A stretch of 64,000 bases of DNA, from positions 29,022,770 through 29,086,769 of the forward strand of contig NC_063452.1 of the NCBI RefSeq assembly GCF_020379485.1, given 5' to 3'. The notes under the pieces were generated by a model. That model was not told the DNA's origin and made no database searches. It was given only the letters and a program-made list of their open reading frames with translations. A program made the translations under genes and the position numbers. The stretch is from Brassica napus. Taxonomy: Eukaryota; Streptophyta; Magnoliopsida; Brassicales; Brassicaceae. Below, one piece after another: positions 49,992 to 63,086 of this stretch (positions are counted from its first letter, which is position 1; every line of letters starts with the position of its first letter).

Positions 49992-50020
49992 TTGACTTGA
50001 CTCCATTGTAGCGATTGACT
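49992..50020 (+). promoter_or_regulatory. triple W-box upstream of CRK-C
   Basis: TTGACT at 49992-49997, 49997-50002 (sharing one T) and 50015-50020, about 260-285 bases upstream of the CRK-C start. Clustered W-boxes are bound by WRKY factors. Regulation is inferred. Confidence 0.55.
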
Positions 50021-50276
50021 CCAAACTTGGTCTGTTAACTCCACTAAGGAATCTGATGTAGACGTTTATCATCACAGAAATGTTCAGACATTTCACAATC
50101 AATTTGCTTATTGGTGGATATAATAGCATTGATTGTCATCCTCATCGGTGGCGTCTCTATGTCTTGTCCCCTTTTCATCATTTCTCCATGGATTATCTGA
50201 ATAGCAAAGCCACAAACGGTTTGCCTTGCAATTTCTAACATCTAAACACAAAGCCTTTGGTTCTGATCTTGAGAGG

Positions 50277-52890
<2,614 letters not shown>

Positions 52891-53104
52891 AGAATGGTGT
52901 TTACTATAACACTGTAATAAATCTATGGAAGTATCAATATGATATGGTCTCTTGTTTATTGTCATTGGCTCTACTTTATAAGACATTTGAACAAATATAC
53001 AGACATATAAATCACATTCTTGTACTACATATACATACATTCTACAACAAGAAACACGGTTTGACTCGTTTATCATTATCAAGGACGTACAATCATTCAC
53101 ATGC
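52891..53104. other. CRK-C 3' flank
   Basis: Probable 3' UTR and AT-rich spacer. No other feature seen. Confidence 0.4.
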
Positions 53105-53225
53105 ATTGTAACAAGAATCTGTTGATACCTGAACTGAATCAAACACTTACAATGATTTAAAGCTTATGCAGACATGATTTCAATTTCGATATGGACTATT
53201 GGGTGCAATTGTTGTCCCTAAACAA
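53105..53225 (+). pseudogene. CRK intron 1 / TM-exon relic
   Basis: Matches CRK-C: GTAACAAGAATCTGTTGATA versus GTAATAAGAATCTGTGGTAA after exon 1, and ATGCAGACATG...GGACTATTGGGTGCAATTG then TTGTCCCTA versus the start of CRK-C exon 2. No retroposon lies between, so this copy reflects the intron before that insertion or after excision. No frame survives. Confidence 0.55.
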
Positions 53226-53389
53226 CGTCAACAAAATGTTGCATTATATAATCAACTAATCAAGTTTAGTGGACTTAAATGGGCCTCTACAGCTCTGTTT
53301 CACCCATTGTTACAAGTTATATTACCTCTGTTCTTGTGACAAACCAGTTTTGCTATGTTTCATAAACATTAGTATTTGTTTCAATGAAG

Positions 53390-53640
53390 CTGTCATATTA
53401 AGCTTGTCAATATATGTTTATGATCTAACAATGGATGCAGTAGAGGACCAACCGATAGTATTACGAACTGTGTGGAGTGGTCGATCTAATAACAATTTTT
53501 TTTTTTATCTATTGTTTCGTGCAGCAACTGGTAATGCTGTGGCAACACAGGTCAGTTCTTTTCCTCCACATATAATTTACTTCGAAACAATACAATTTTA
53601 AGAATTTTGATCCTTCTGTCTCAACTCACGCACATACATT
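53390..53640 (+). pseudogene. SDR fragment (intron 6, exon 7, intron 7) relic
   Basis: Aligns by eye with 42645-42860: ATTAAGCTTGTCAAT, then AGAGGACCAACCG, then the branch/acceptor region TCGTGCAG followed by exon-7-like CAACTGGTAATGCTGTGG, then CAGGTCAG and the CCACATATAATTTACTTC intron start. The exon is shortened and no flanking exons remain. It shows that a block containing CRK and SDR parts was once duplicated here. Confidence 0.65.
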
Positions 53641-53903
53641 CAACCTTTTGGGGATTGTGGATGTGGGACACGTGTGTGATACGTTTCACGTATCAAGTCG
53701 GATCAAAACAGATATAAAGCTGAGATACTAATTTTATAGAACAGGTTACAAGCTTGAGAGTTTAATCATGGAGTCTCTCCTCTCCCCCTGGTTTGACCAC
53801 TCTCTTTCGTGATGACTCTCCTCTCTCACATTCCCAAAGATTATAAAGCTACGCCATAATAGTTATTTAACTAAACCATGGTTACTTTTAGTGTAACCCC
53901 TGT
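53641..53903. other. intergenic, no feature recognised
   Basis: Contains a CTCTCCTCTC-rich stretch and a small palindrome (ATACGTTTCACGTAT, about 53680). No gene seen. Confidence 0.35.
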
Positions 53904-54833
53904 TGTTGACTTGAAAAAAGAAATGGAGCCAAATAAGATGTATGGAGTAGTTTGGGTCTGGTGCAAAGATAGGGACATGATCTTAAGAGATTGTCTATCA
54001 AGGTTTCATGAAGGTTTAGAGAAGTCTAGAAGTATCATGAAGCCTGTGCAAATATAGGGTTTAAGTCCGGGAGGGACTTAGATATCATTTAGAGAAGCTT
54101 GGACGATATGTGCAGAGTTAGGGCGAGGTACAGACAGGCGGTCCGTACCATCGACCGTACAAAGCAGCAATGGTCGTACTAAGCTTATCTAGGGCGATCA
54201 AGAGAAGCGCAAGCTTAGGGCGTGGCTTACTTGGAGTAATAAGACCGTTGGGGAGTTCAGATGACAAGGGAATGTGCCATAGGATCTGTGTGGTCCAAGA
54301 CAGGCTGGAAAGGGAAAGGCACTTTCACTTTACATCCTTATCCACACAAGAATCCATCCTGTCCCTTGATTCAAACTGAAGCGATCCTATCCATTCAAGC
54401 CAGCCTGTCTGAGCTGTATCTTAAGCCAATAAGGAGACATCACTCAGATTACATTGACCAGCCCAAGACTCAATCCTAGGCGTCCATATTCTAAAGCAAG
54501 TTCAACCATTAGATGTGGGTTTATGATTTGTAACCTGCATTGTATTTAAAGACCCTAAAGGGGCGTTTTTGTATCTCCTAAGGGAGTAAGAGGGATTTTC
54601 CCTCTCCACTTCATGAATGATAAACTTGTTCTTGAATCTGAAACCCTAATCTCTAATCTCTTATTCTCCTTATCTCTCAGTCTCTTAATCTCTGTTCCTA
54701 AGTCTCTTATTCTCTCATAAACATTCTCATCAATCTCTCTTTCTAAATTACCTAGAGCAAGCTCTCATCTTTCTCCATTAGAGTTTATACACACACACAT
54801 ACAACCAAAGAAGAGAACTCTACAAATCTCATA
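53904..54833 (+). repeat. 5' LTR of the non-autonomous element
   Basis: Contains a TATA-like GTATTTAAAG near 54541 and a CT-rich repeated TCTTATTCTC tract near its end. Confidence 0.9.
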
Positions 54834-54846
54834 TGGTATCAGAGCC
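54834..54846 (+). other. primer-binding site (tRNA-iMet type)
   Basis: TGGTATCAGAGCC directly after the LTR. Confidence 0.88.
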
Positions 54847-55964
54847 AGGTTCATCAGAACCTGAGCTGAAGCTTCCGCAAGTCCACAGCTCACGCCTCAG
54901 CTCAAAACCAAACCATTGAACCTTTCCCATCCAGTTCAGTCCCTTGTAAAGAAGAAGGCTGAAGCTTGGCGAGTTCCCTTGGTTCCTCATCCTGTTCTCT
55001 ACCTGCTCAGATGGAGATTATCCTTGGAGGCAAAGGTGTATGGAGAGGCCTAACTAACCTGACTCCAAATCTCCTTGTCCAAGAGAAGTTTCACATCAGG
55101 CTACAAGAGTATGGTGTCAAGAGCTTGGCGCCTAGATGTTCTGAAGAAAGGAGGGGTCTTTTGAGTTGATCGTACAAGATGGTGTCCATGAACTGAAGGA
55201 GAAGGAGGTGGGTGATGATCCAGACTCTCAGTTCCAACAACAGTCATGGCCGGTTTCACGAAATGCAAAAGGAATAAACCTGGTTCATTGTTGTAAGCGA
55301 TTCTATAAACCATCTTGATAATGAGCTTGTGTTGTTGACTGGTTGTGATGATGTGATGTGATTGAAAACCTGAGGATTGTTTAAAAGATTACTAAATGAA
55401 ATAAAATGAATTTAGAATCGGTCCCAGGATACTTAAAGAGCTTGGCTTCCTAGTAATCCGAAAATCTTACTAGTTATACTAGGCTTACTAACAGCAGTGT
55501 AAGCGCATTTAAAAATGTCTAGTAACTTATAAGTATTACTAGGATTACTAGATATGTTAATATGCTTAGCTCCGGTTCATAATGATGCTTGTTGTGATTG
55601 ATTGAATCTGCTTGCATACATGGATTGAAACCGAATTGAAAGCTGTTGCATATAGTCTTGTGGCTGTCTTACATTGAAGCATTAGATTCATGTCTAAATG
55701 CTGAGGAAAGAAGCTTTAAAAATGCCTAAGTAGCTTGCATAAATCTGAAAAGAAAGTGCTTGTGCTTAGAGAGATTGCTTGCAAAGATAGAACTTGAAAA
55801 TGATTTGTTTTAATCTGTTGCAATGCTTGTGAGATTGGGAATCAAACTTGATGATTAATCAAGGATTGATCCCAATACTCTTGTGTCTTATCCTTGCTGG
55901 AGTTTGAGTGGTGTTTCAGGTTCACAAGAAGTGTTCTTTGCTCACCACCTATCCAAGACAATAG

Positions 55965-56185
55965 GAAGACTTGAACCATTGTGTTGAGCAATGGGAAGAT
56001 ACTTGTCTGTAGAAGCTGGTTTAAGAAGCGCAGGCCACGAGGTTGTTGAGCTCTTGGTTCAAGACATACAAGCGGAAGACTTGACCATTGTGTGGAGCAA
56101 TGGGAAGGTTCTTGTGTGTAGAAGCCGGTTTAAGAAGTGCAGGCCACAAGGTTGTTGAGCTCCTGGTTCAAGACACACAAGAAGA
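55965..56185 (+). repeat. about 110-bp tandem duplication inside the LARD-like element
   Basis: The unit GAAGACTTGAACCATTGTG... starts at 55965 and again at 56075 with modest divergence; each copy ends near GGTTCAAGACA(T/C)ACAAG. Confidence 0.85.
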
Positions 56186-56442
56186 AGAAGGTCACCACCT
56201 AAGCCATGAGGAAGGCCGGTGATCTGAGGGTACTTGAAGCTGAAGGCAAAAGAGTGGATCAGTGATTTAAGTGCAGCTGTTAGGGTGATGTGCTCCTGGT
56301 CTTGAAGTTCATTGATGCTCATTTCAAGCTTGGATCTCCCCTATACTCGGTCTCAAGCTTGCGGTGGGGATTCAAATGAGCAACCTGAAGAGCCAAAGTT
56401 CAAGACCTGTTTCCTTCTTATCATTACAAGAGAATGATAAGA

Positions 56443-56606
56443 TGAAGCCCGTTGCCAACATTCTGTGGAGAAGTCCACAGCCTGCTCCAAAGAGGGTAGA
56501 GAGGATGTTGTGACAATGGAGAAATGAAGTCTGTTGCCAACATTCTGTGAGAAGTCCACAGCCTGCTCCAAAGAGGGTAGAGAGGATGTTGTGACAATGG
56601 AGAGAT
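56443..56606 (+). repeat. 81-bp tandem duplication inside the LARD-like element
   Basis: TGAAGCCCGTTGCCAACATT at 56443 and TGAAGTCTGTTGCCAACATT at 56524; both copies end GTTGTGACAATGGAGA. Repetitive short frames on the minus strand here are a by-product. Confidence 0.88.
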
Positions 56607-57792
56607 GACTTGCGGTTCTGTCCACGGTGGTTGAGTCACCATAGCCTACACATCAGATGAGTGTAGAGAGGACACTAGACATGCAAGGAAGAACATCACC
56701 AGGAGGGTGATGCAATTAAGACCAAGACCATTGCAAGATGATTATGGAGTGATCTAGCCAAAGTAGAGGGAAGAAGAAAGCTACTCAATAAACTTCTGGT
56801 GTGAGATGCTTAGAGAGTGAGCTGAGGTATCTCCTCAGTGCAATGGTGGTTAAGTGGGGCTGTAAGCATCAAGTCTGAAGAAGATGGAAGTGTTCCCACA
56901 AGAATAATCATGGAGCTTAGTATGCGCTCACCTTCAAGCTTGGATCTTCCCTATACTCGGTCTCAAGCTTGAGGGGGAGTGTTGGTGAGCTTGCATGATA
57001 AGAGAAGGAGCTGATAAGCTCAGCAAGTGAGGGGTTCAAGTGGTGTGTGAAGAGCAGCCTCTCCTCACCAAAGCAAAAGGAGCTAGGCATGTCTTACCTG
57101 ATGGAGATGGCAAGAAGCCACGAGAAAAGGGAAGACTCAGGCCGGTCCAGTCACTCCTCACGAAAGAAAAAGGGAAGTTTCCTTTAACTCAATTCAATTC
57201 ATCATTGTCAACATATCTAGTAATCTATCAAGAATACTAGTTTTACTAAAGAAGAGTTGTTAAGCCTCATTTGAATTCGTTAGGAATACTAGTTTTACTA
57301 GACGGCAACATATCTAGTAATATATAAGGAATACTAGTCTTACTAAGACGGTCAATAAGCATGAATTGATTAAGTTATGTTCTTTGATAAGTACTGATAC
57401 ACTTGTGGAATAATGTATCAGGTACCTTACTTGGAGACTCAACAGAGAGGATCAGGTCGCTCCTAGCCTTTCAAGATGGCATGAAGTCCGGTGAAAGGGG
57501 GAGATACTAAACCGGTTCTATAGAAGAGTCCAAGAAGGTGTGTGAAGTGTGCGCAAGCCTTGAAGTGTTGCTGCACCTGGTTAGGCCGTGATCCAGAGCT
57601 TCTTGTGTCAAACCACACTGGTTCTAAGGCACAAGAGCTCACTGGCCAATCCCCAGGCCTTGTTGGCTCTACTCTTTTCCCCTCATCAAGGTTTTGTCTC
57701 AAAGGGTTTTCCTTGGTGAGGTTTTTAATGAGGGAGTTCTTCAAGGTTCCAAGCTTGACTTAGAATCACCTAGAGTCAAGCTTGAGGGGGAG

Positions 57793-58719
57793 TGTTGACT
57801 TGAAGAAAGAAATGGAGCCAAATGAGAAGTATGGAGTAGTTTGGTTCTGGTGCAAAGATAAGGACATGATCTTAAGAGATTGTCTATCAAGGCTTCATGA
57901 AGGTTTAGAGTAGTCTAGAAGTATCATGAAGCCTGTGCAAAGATAGGGTTAAGTCCAGGAGGGACTTAGACATCATTTAGAGAAGCTTGGACGATATGTG
58001 CAGAGTTAGGGCGAGGTACGGACAGGCGGTCCGTACCATCGACCGTACAAAGCAGCAATGGCCGTACTAAGCTTATCTAGGGCGATCAAGAGAAGTGCAA
58101 GATTAGGGCGTGGCTTACTTGGAGTAATAAGACCGTTGGGGAGTTCAGATGACAAGGGAATGTGCCATAGGATCTGTGTGGTCCAAGACAGGCTGGAAAG
58201 GGAAAGACACTTTCACTTTACAGCCTTATCCACACAAGAATCCATCCTGTCCCTTGATTCAAACTGAAGCGATCCCATCCATTCAAGCCAGCCTGTCTGA
58301 GCTGTATCTTAAGCCAATAAGGAGACATCACTCAGATTACATTGACCAGCCCAAGACTCAATCCTAGGCGTCCATATTCTAAAGAAAGTTCAACCATTAG
58401 ATGTAGGTTTATGATTTGTAACCTGCATTGTATTTAAGGACCCTAAAGGGGCGTTTTTGTATCTCCTAAGGGAGTAAGGGGGATTTCCCCTTTCCACTTC
58501 ATGAATGATAAACTTGTTCTTGAATCTGAAACCCTAATCTCTAATTTCTTATTCTCCTAATCTCTCAGTCTCTTAATCTCTGTTCCTAAGTCTCTTATTC
58601 TCTCATAAACATTCTCATCAATCTCTCTTTCAAAATTACCTAGAGCAAGCTCTCATGTTTCTCCATTAGAGTTTATACACACACATACAACCAGAGAAGA
58701 GAACTCTACAAATCTCATA
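57793..58719 (+). repeat. 3' LTR of the non-autonomous element
   Basis: 927-bp partner of 53904-54833, directly after the polypurine tract. Confidence 0.9.
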
Positions 58720-59168
58720 CCTACTTTACTAAGGTTAGTTTGCCACTTGTAGTCCTTATCCCTTGGCCATTTGACCCTTGAATAACTTAACTTCTTAACT
58801 TTATGTTTCTAACACGTTTTTGGTTGTTGTTTAAGCCATTTCACACTAGTATCTTTGATCATTTGAAACAGCTTTTAGAGCAAGATTAACCATAGAACCC
58901 CTAATGGGTTTTTAATTCATTTTAAAATAATAGATTTATCTTAAGAACTTTTGTTAAGAACCTCTTCGTTTTAAGTGTTCCAATGGTAGGTTCTTAATTT
59001 GGGGTTCTTAAGAAAAAAATAATATTAAAGATAAATTTTATTAAAGATAAAAATTTATTTATAAAATAAAACATATTACAAGAAAACATCTTAAACATAG
59101 ATTAAAAAAAAACATTAAAACAAAGATTAGTAAAATAAACGAGAATAATTTGAAAGAAGCATCTGAGC

Positions 59169-60210
59169 TCAGTTGTTGTCCTCATCATGTCCGAATTTAA
59201 GCCATATATGTTCAACCAAATCAGCTTTCAGTTGTTGATGCATTTTTCTATCACAAATTCTAGTTCGAACACCCATCATATTGGCGATATTTGTAGGGGT
59301 ATCTGTAGAATACGTGAGATCAACATGTGAACTCCCGCTTTGTTCTTGTTGGAACTCTGAAACATCATATTGAGTGTATCCATCTCGTTCCTCTTCTACT
59401 ATCATATTATGGAGTATGATACATGCTCTCATAATCTTCCAATTTTGATTTTATCCCAAAAAGTACTGGATTTTTAACAATGGCAAAGCGAGCTTGCAGA
59501 ACTCCAAATGCACGCTCGACATCTTTTCGAACAGCTTCTTGATGTTGAGCAGATAAAACTGCTTTTGGTCCTTGTGGTATTGGAATAGATTGGATAAAAG
59601 TTGCCCATTTCGAATATACCATCGGTGAGATAGTAAGCCAAATGATATTCTCTTCCATTGACAGAGTAAGTGACCTTTTATTATGTCATCGAAAACAGGT
59701 GAACGATCAAGAACATTAATATCATTTAAGGTACCTGGAGGTCCGAAAAACGCATGCCATATCCATAGATCATACGAAGCAACCGCCTCTAAAACGTTCG
59801 TGGGTTTTCCCGAACCACGTGAATATTGACATTTCCAAGCGGTAGGACAATTCTTCCACTCCCAATGCATACAGTCGATGCTTCCTATCATCCCTGAAAA
59901 TCCATGATGCTCTCCAATATCAAATATGCGTTGAAGATTAGCCGGTGTTGGTCTTCTTAGGTACTCATCGCCGAAAAAATATTATTCCTTCGTCAAAATT
60001 TTCCAAACATGACCGAGTAGTAGTTGAACCGAGCCGGAGGTATTCGTCAACCGCATCAGCCGTATTACCATATGCCAAGACACGAATAGCTGCTGTACAT
60101 TTTTGAAGTGTAGAGAGACCAAGCCTTCCGAGACCATCTTGTTTTTGTTGAAAATATCCCATTTCATTGGAGAGTCGATCAACAATTTTCATGAACAATG
60201 GCTTGTTCAT
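59169..60210 (-). pseudogene. Harbinger DDE transposase remnant
   Basis: Pieces in order on the minus strand: NKPLFMKIVDRLSNEMGYF and ALGN-type helix-turn-helix region (60210-59965); IGSIDCMHWEWKNCPTAW (first Asp) and GPPGTLNDINVLDRSP (second Asp) in 59891-59680; DVERAFGVLQARFAIVKNP (Glu) near 59500; RACIILHNMIVEEER to the stop at 59169. Frame breaks occur between about 59965 and 59891, near 59680-59650 and near 59430. All three catalytic residues are still encoded but not in one frame. Confidence 0.88.
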
Positions 60211-60339
60211 TCTAAATCGTCGGCGGAATAGATTATCAGGATATGTTGGTGTTTCACTGAAATAATTATTCCACAGACGGAGATTGCATACTTCACAGCT
60301 TCTTTCGATATATGCTCATTTTTTTCGTTCTTCTCCTTT

Positions 60340-60826
60340 CTTCTTGTTGATCACCGTAATTATTGACAACATTTTCGATCAAACTGTTGATCAAATGTTT
60401 CATCTTCTAATTCCTCAAAAATGATTATGGGAAGAAGATGCCATAACTTAGGTAATAGTGTTTGAGAAGAATGAGAGGTGAGAACAAAAGAAACAAGAGG
60501 AGATAAGAAACGAGATGGTGGAGAATGAGAAGTTTATTTATATGAGACGTATGTTTATATGAAAAGTATGAGAAGTTTGTTTATATAAGAAATTTGATGG
60601 TGGAGAATGAGAAGTTTGTTTATGAAAGAAGTATGAGAAGTTTGTGAAAATGAAAAGTATGAGAAGTTTGTTTATATAATACATAACACATTACTTGACA
60701 GTTGACACAATACATACAAATTGAAAAAGCTTGTCCGTGACACACTAGTTGACAAAATACATAACACACTAATTGACACAATACATACTACTTGACACAT
60801 CACACTACACACTACTTGACACAACA
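60340..60826. repeat. short-period repeats inside the Harbinger element
   Basis: Repeated GTATGAGAAGTTTGTTTATA units (about 60530-60680), then CTTGACACAATACATA-type units (about 60695-60840). Non-coding; separates transposase from the Myb-like frame. Confidence 0.7.
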
Positions 60827-61239
60827 CTACAACTTGACAAAGCTTGTCCCACAAAATTTGTTGACTTGGTCGTTTATCTTCTGCCACCTTTGCTTACAAT
60901 GAGATGACTCTCTCACTTCAGAACCTGCAACCTTGGGACTTGCTGCAAAGTATGCAGCAATCCTTTTCCAGAACGCACCAGCTATTTGCTCGTTAGCTAC
61001 AACCGGGTCTTTGCTTGTGTTTAACCAAGCGCTAATGAGGGCAACATCATCTATTGGCATCCATGCCCTCCTTTCCTTACGCTCTGCAGGAGTCTCTTCT
61101 TTCGTTGCTTGACTGCTAAAGAGAGGGACTTGGGAGGAAGAAACTTCGACACTGTCTTGGACATAACCAAATACAGTGTCTTGCTGACTATTCAAAAGGT
61201 CAACAAAGTTTGCTAACGGTGTATATGAATTGAAATCCA
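60827..61239 (-). pseudogene. Harbinger-associated Myb/SANT-like protein, N-terminal part
   Basis: From the internal Met at about 61239 (MDFNSYTPLANFVDLLNSQQ) to the stop at 60827. The central block RRAWMPIDDVALISAWLNTSKD then GAFWKRIAAYF and SHCKQRWQKINDQVNKFCG is the trihelix/SANT-like DNA-binding domain of plant PIF/Harbinger ORF1 and its domesticated relatives. The usual long C-terminal region is missing, replaced by short repeats. An upstream in-frame Met (61351) would add a hydrophobic, unlikely extension. Confidence 0.75.
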
Positions 61240-61547
61240 TATCCGAATGGCTCAAGAGAGAAAGAAAAGAGAGAAAGAAAATAAATATGTTTTGATAGAT
61301 GGAAGAGAACAAGGATATTTTTTTTATAGAAGAGAAAAAGGAAAGAAGCATTGATCACCATTGATCAACATCCCAACCATTTCGAGAAGACAGTTTTCTA
61401 ACACATTAATCACACATCAACTTTGATTTCTATCTAACCTCTTACATCTCTTTATTACCAAAAACAGAGTTAACTCTATCTCTAACCACAACATTAATTA
61501 CCAACGGTTCAATTCAAACCAAAATCACAATCAATTCAGTTCAGACA

Positions 61548-62957
61548 TGATATCTTGCATATTTGCATTGTTTTATCCATTCATTCATAAACATTTTCAT
61601 CATAGAGATTAGGATTTAGACATGTTTAGGTTGCATTTTGCATACATGAGTCTCTATTAGGTATTTGAGTACCACATGGAGTTCTTGGAGACATTTGAGT
61701 GCATTTGGAGCTCAAAAGAGGTGATAAAGGTGATCATTGGACGAGCAGAGCGTTGGGAGCGACTTCCTGGAGCGACTACATGAAGTCGTTGTGATACCCC
61801 TCCCAGAGCGACTTGCCAGAGCGACGATCCAAGGTCGCTCGCGTTTCCATGGCGAGACGACACCCGATGAAGCCCGGAGCGACGTCCTCAGAGCGACACA
61901 GCCAGGTCGCTCGCGAGGAGACGACCCGGGAGCGACTTCTTCGGAGCGACACAGCCAGGTCGCTCGCGAAGAAACGACCCGGGAGCGACCTCTCGCAGCG
62001 ACGTGTCGAGGTCGCTCCGCGTCTATTTGTTTGGGCGAATTCATGATTTCTCAAGGGCCTTTTGGTCATTTCATTATGCACGTTTTTACTTCTGAAAACC
62101 TATGTTTTTAAACATCTTTTGTAGCCACCAGGGCAGATTATCTTTGATCTATTGAAAAATATACAAAAACTCTCTAGAGAAGTTCATCTCTTGGATTTTT
62201 GATTGTTATGTTCTTGTGTTCTTGTTGATTTCTTATCTATTTCTCTACATGATTAATCTGAAATCCAATATGGGTTTAAGAGGAATCATGGAGATTAGTG
62301 AGTAATCACCTTTTGAATTCATGGGTTAGGGAGATTAAGGGTGATTAGGTTAGTTTTAGGATGTTTTAGTGTAGATCATTCTTGTTCCTTGCTAGCAGAG
62401 TATTCCTAATGCATCTTCTGAGTTGGCCACTCAAAAGTTGATCAATAGGCATTTTCCACCCGAAAGGTGTTTGATGAAATGCCTGAGACAATTCTCCTAG
62501 GCTTTTAGTATACTTTGCCAAAGACATTTGTTGTTAAAGATGCTAAGATAGCTAATAGACTTGTTAGTAATGATTGCTTTCATATTATTCAACCAAAGAC
62601 ATTTGATGTTTGAGATATGTTAGCAAATGAGCATTCATCTAGACATAGAGCTTGCTTAGAATTGTGTCTAGGCTTAAGGTTGATAGTTTGATTGATCATT
62701 TGCCATCCGTAGTTCGATACTTGATCACCCAAGGTCTAATCCCTATGCCCATGAGTTCTCTTTTCCCTTAGTCAAGAAAGTATCATTCTGTTATTGCTTT
62801 TTAGTTCTAGTCATAGCTTAAAACTCATCTAAATCATTGGTTGCACTTAGATTAAGTGAGTACTTGCATTCTCAGTGCTTTGATATCCCTCAGAACTGGT
62901 TTGACAATCACTATACTACAACATTTGTCTTAGGAGCCCTCAAAACTCCTAACATCA
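61548..62957 (+). repeat. 5' LTR of the Gypsy element
   Basis: The end is set by CTAACATCA three bases before the primer site. The start is set by TGATATC at the loss of Harbinger-like sequence. The 3' copy is outside the window, so the left boundary is provisional. Confidence 0.6.
61746..62019. repeat. GAGCGAC/GTCGCTC inverted-motif array in the LTR
   Basis: Nine GAGCGAC and four GTCGCTC heptamers in about 275 bp. Three times they pair as GAGCGAC-N8-GTCGCTC followed by GCG, which can fold into hairpins. A 53-bp unit (GAGCGACACAGCCAGGTCGC start) is tandemly repeated at 61891 and 61944. The tract is GC-rich against AT-rich surroundings. Confidence 0.9.
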
Positions 62958-62960
62958 AAT

Positions 62961-62973
62961 TGGCGCCGTTGCC
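62961..62973 (+). other. primer-binding site of the Gypsy element
   Basis: TGGCGCCGTTGCC, the site type used by Athila/Tat-like elements. Confidence 0.85.
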
Positions 62974-63086
62974 AAATTCTGAGTAGATTTAAACATTGAG
63001 ATTTAGTCACTTGCTTGAGACTAAGTCATTTTAATTTTGTTTTGTTACTGATTCTTCTTCTTCACTTACCTTTCACTTTCAGGTGT

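Larger units (their letters stand above)
53904..58719 (+). mobile_element. large non-autonomous LTR retrotransposon (LARD-like)
   Basis: Two long direct repeats (53904-54833, 57793-58719; about 930 bp, roughly 96-98% alike by eye) begin TGTTGACTTGAA and end CTCATA. A tRNA-Met primer site follows the left LTR and a polypurine tract (CTTGAGGGGGAG) precedes the right one. The flanks CCTGT/CCTAC are an imperfect 5-bp duplication. The 2.96-kb interior has no gag, protease, integrase or RT, only short frames and internal duplications, so it must be mobilised in trans. Confidence 0.9.
58878..61547 (-). mobile_element. PIF/Harbinger DNA transposon, decayed
   Basis: The left end TTA|GAGCAAGATTAACC (TTA at 58875-58877) fits Harbinger 3-bp duplication and terminal sequence. 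The element carries a broken DDE transposase (59169-60210) and a second Myb/SANT-type frame (60827-61239), the two-gene arrangement of PIF/Harbinger. The right inverted repeat is not found before the Gypsy LTR starts at 61548, so the Gypsy probably inserted into this element and the end lies outside the window. Confidence 0.82.

Noticed and set aside
61746..62019. CRISPR-like repeat array
   Set aside because: Motifs are heptamers with irregular spacing in a plant LTR; there are no uniform repeats or unique spacers, and CRISPR is not expected in a plant nuclear genome.
61737..62111. Open frame of 124 codons across the GC-rich array
   Set aside because: Created by the low-stop GAGCGAC repeat; similar frames appear in other phases and strands, and it lies inside an LTR.
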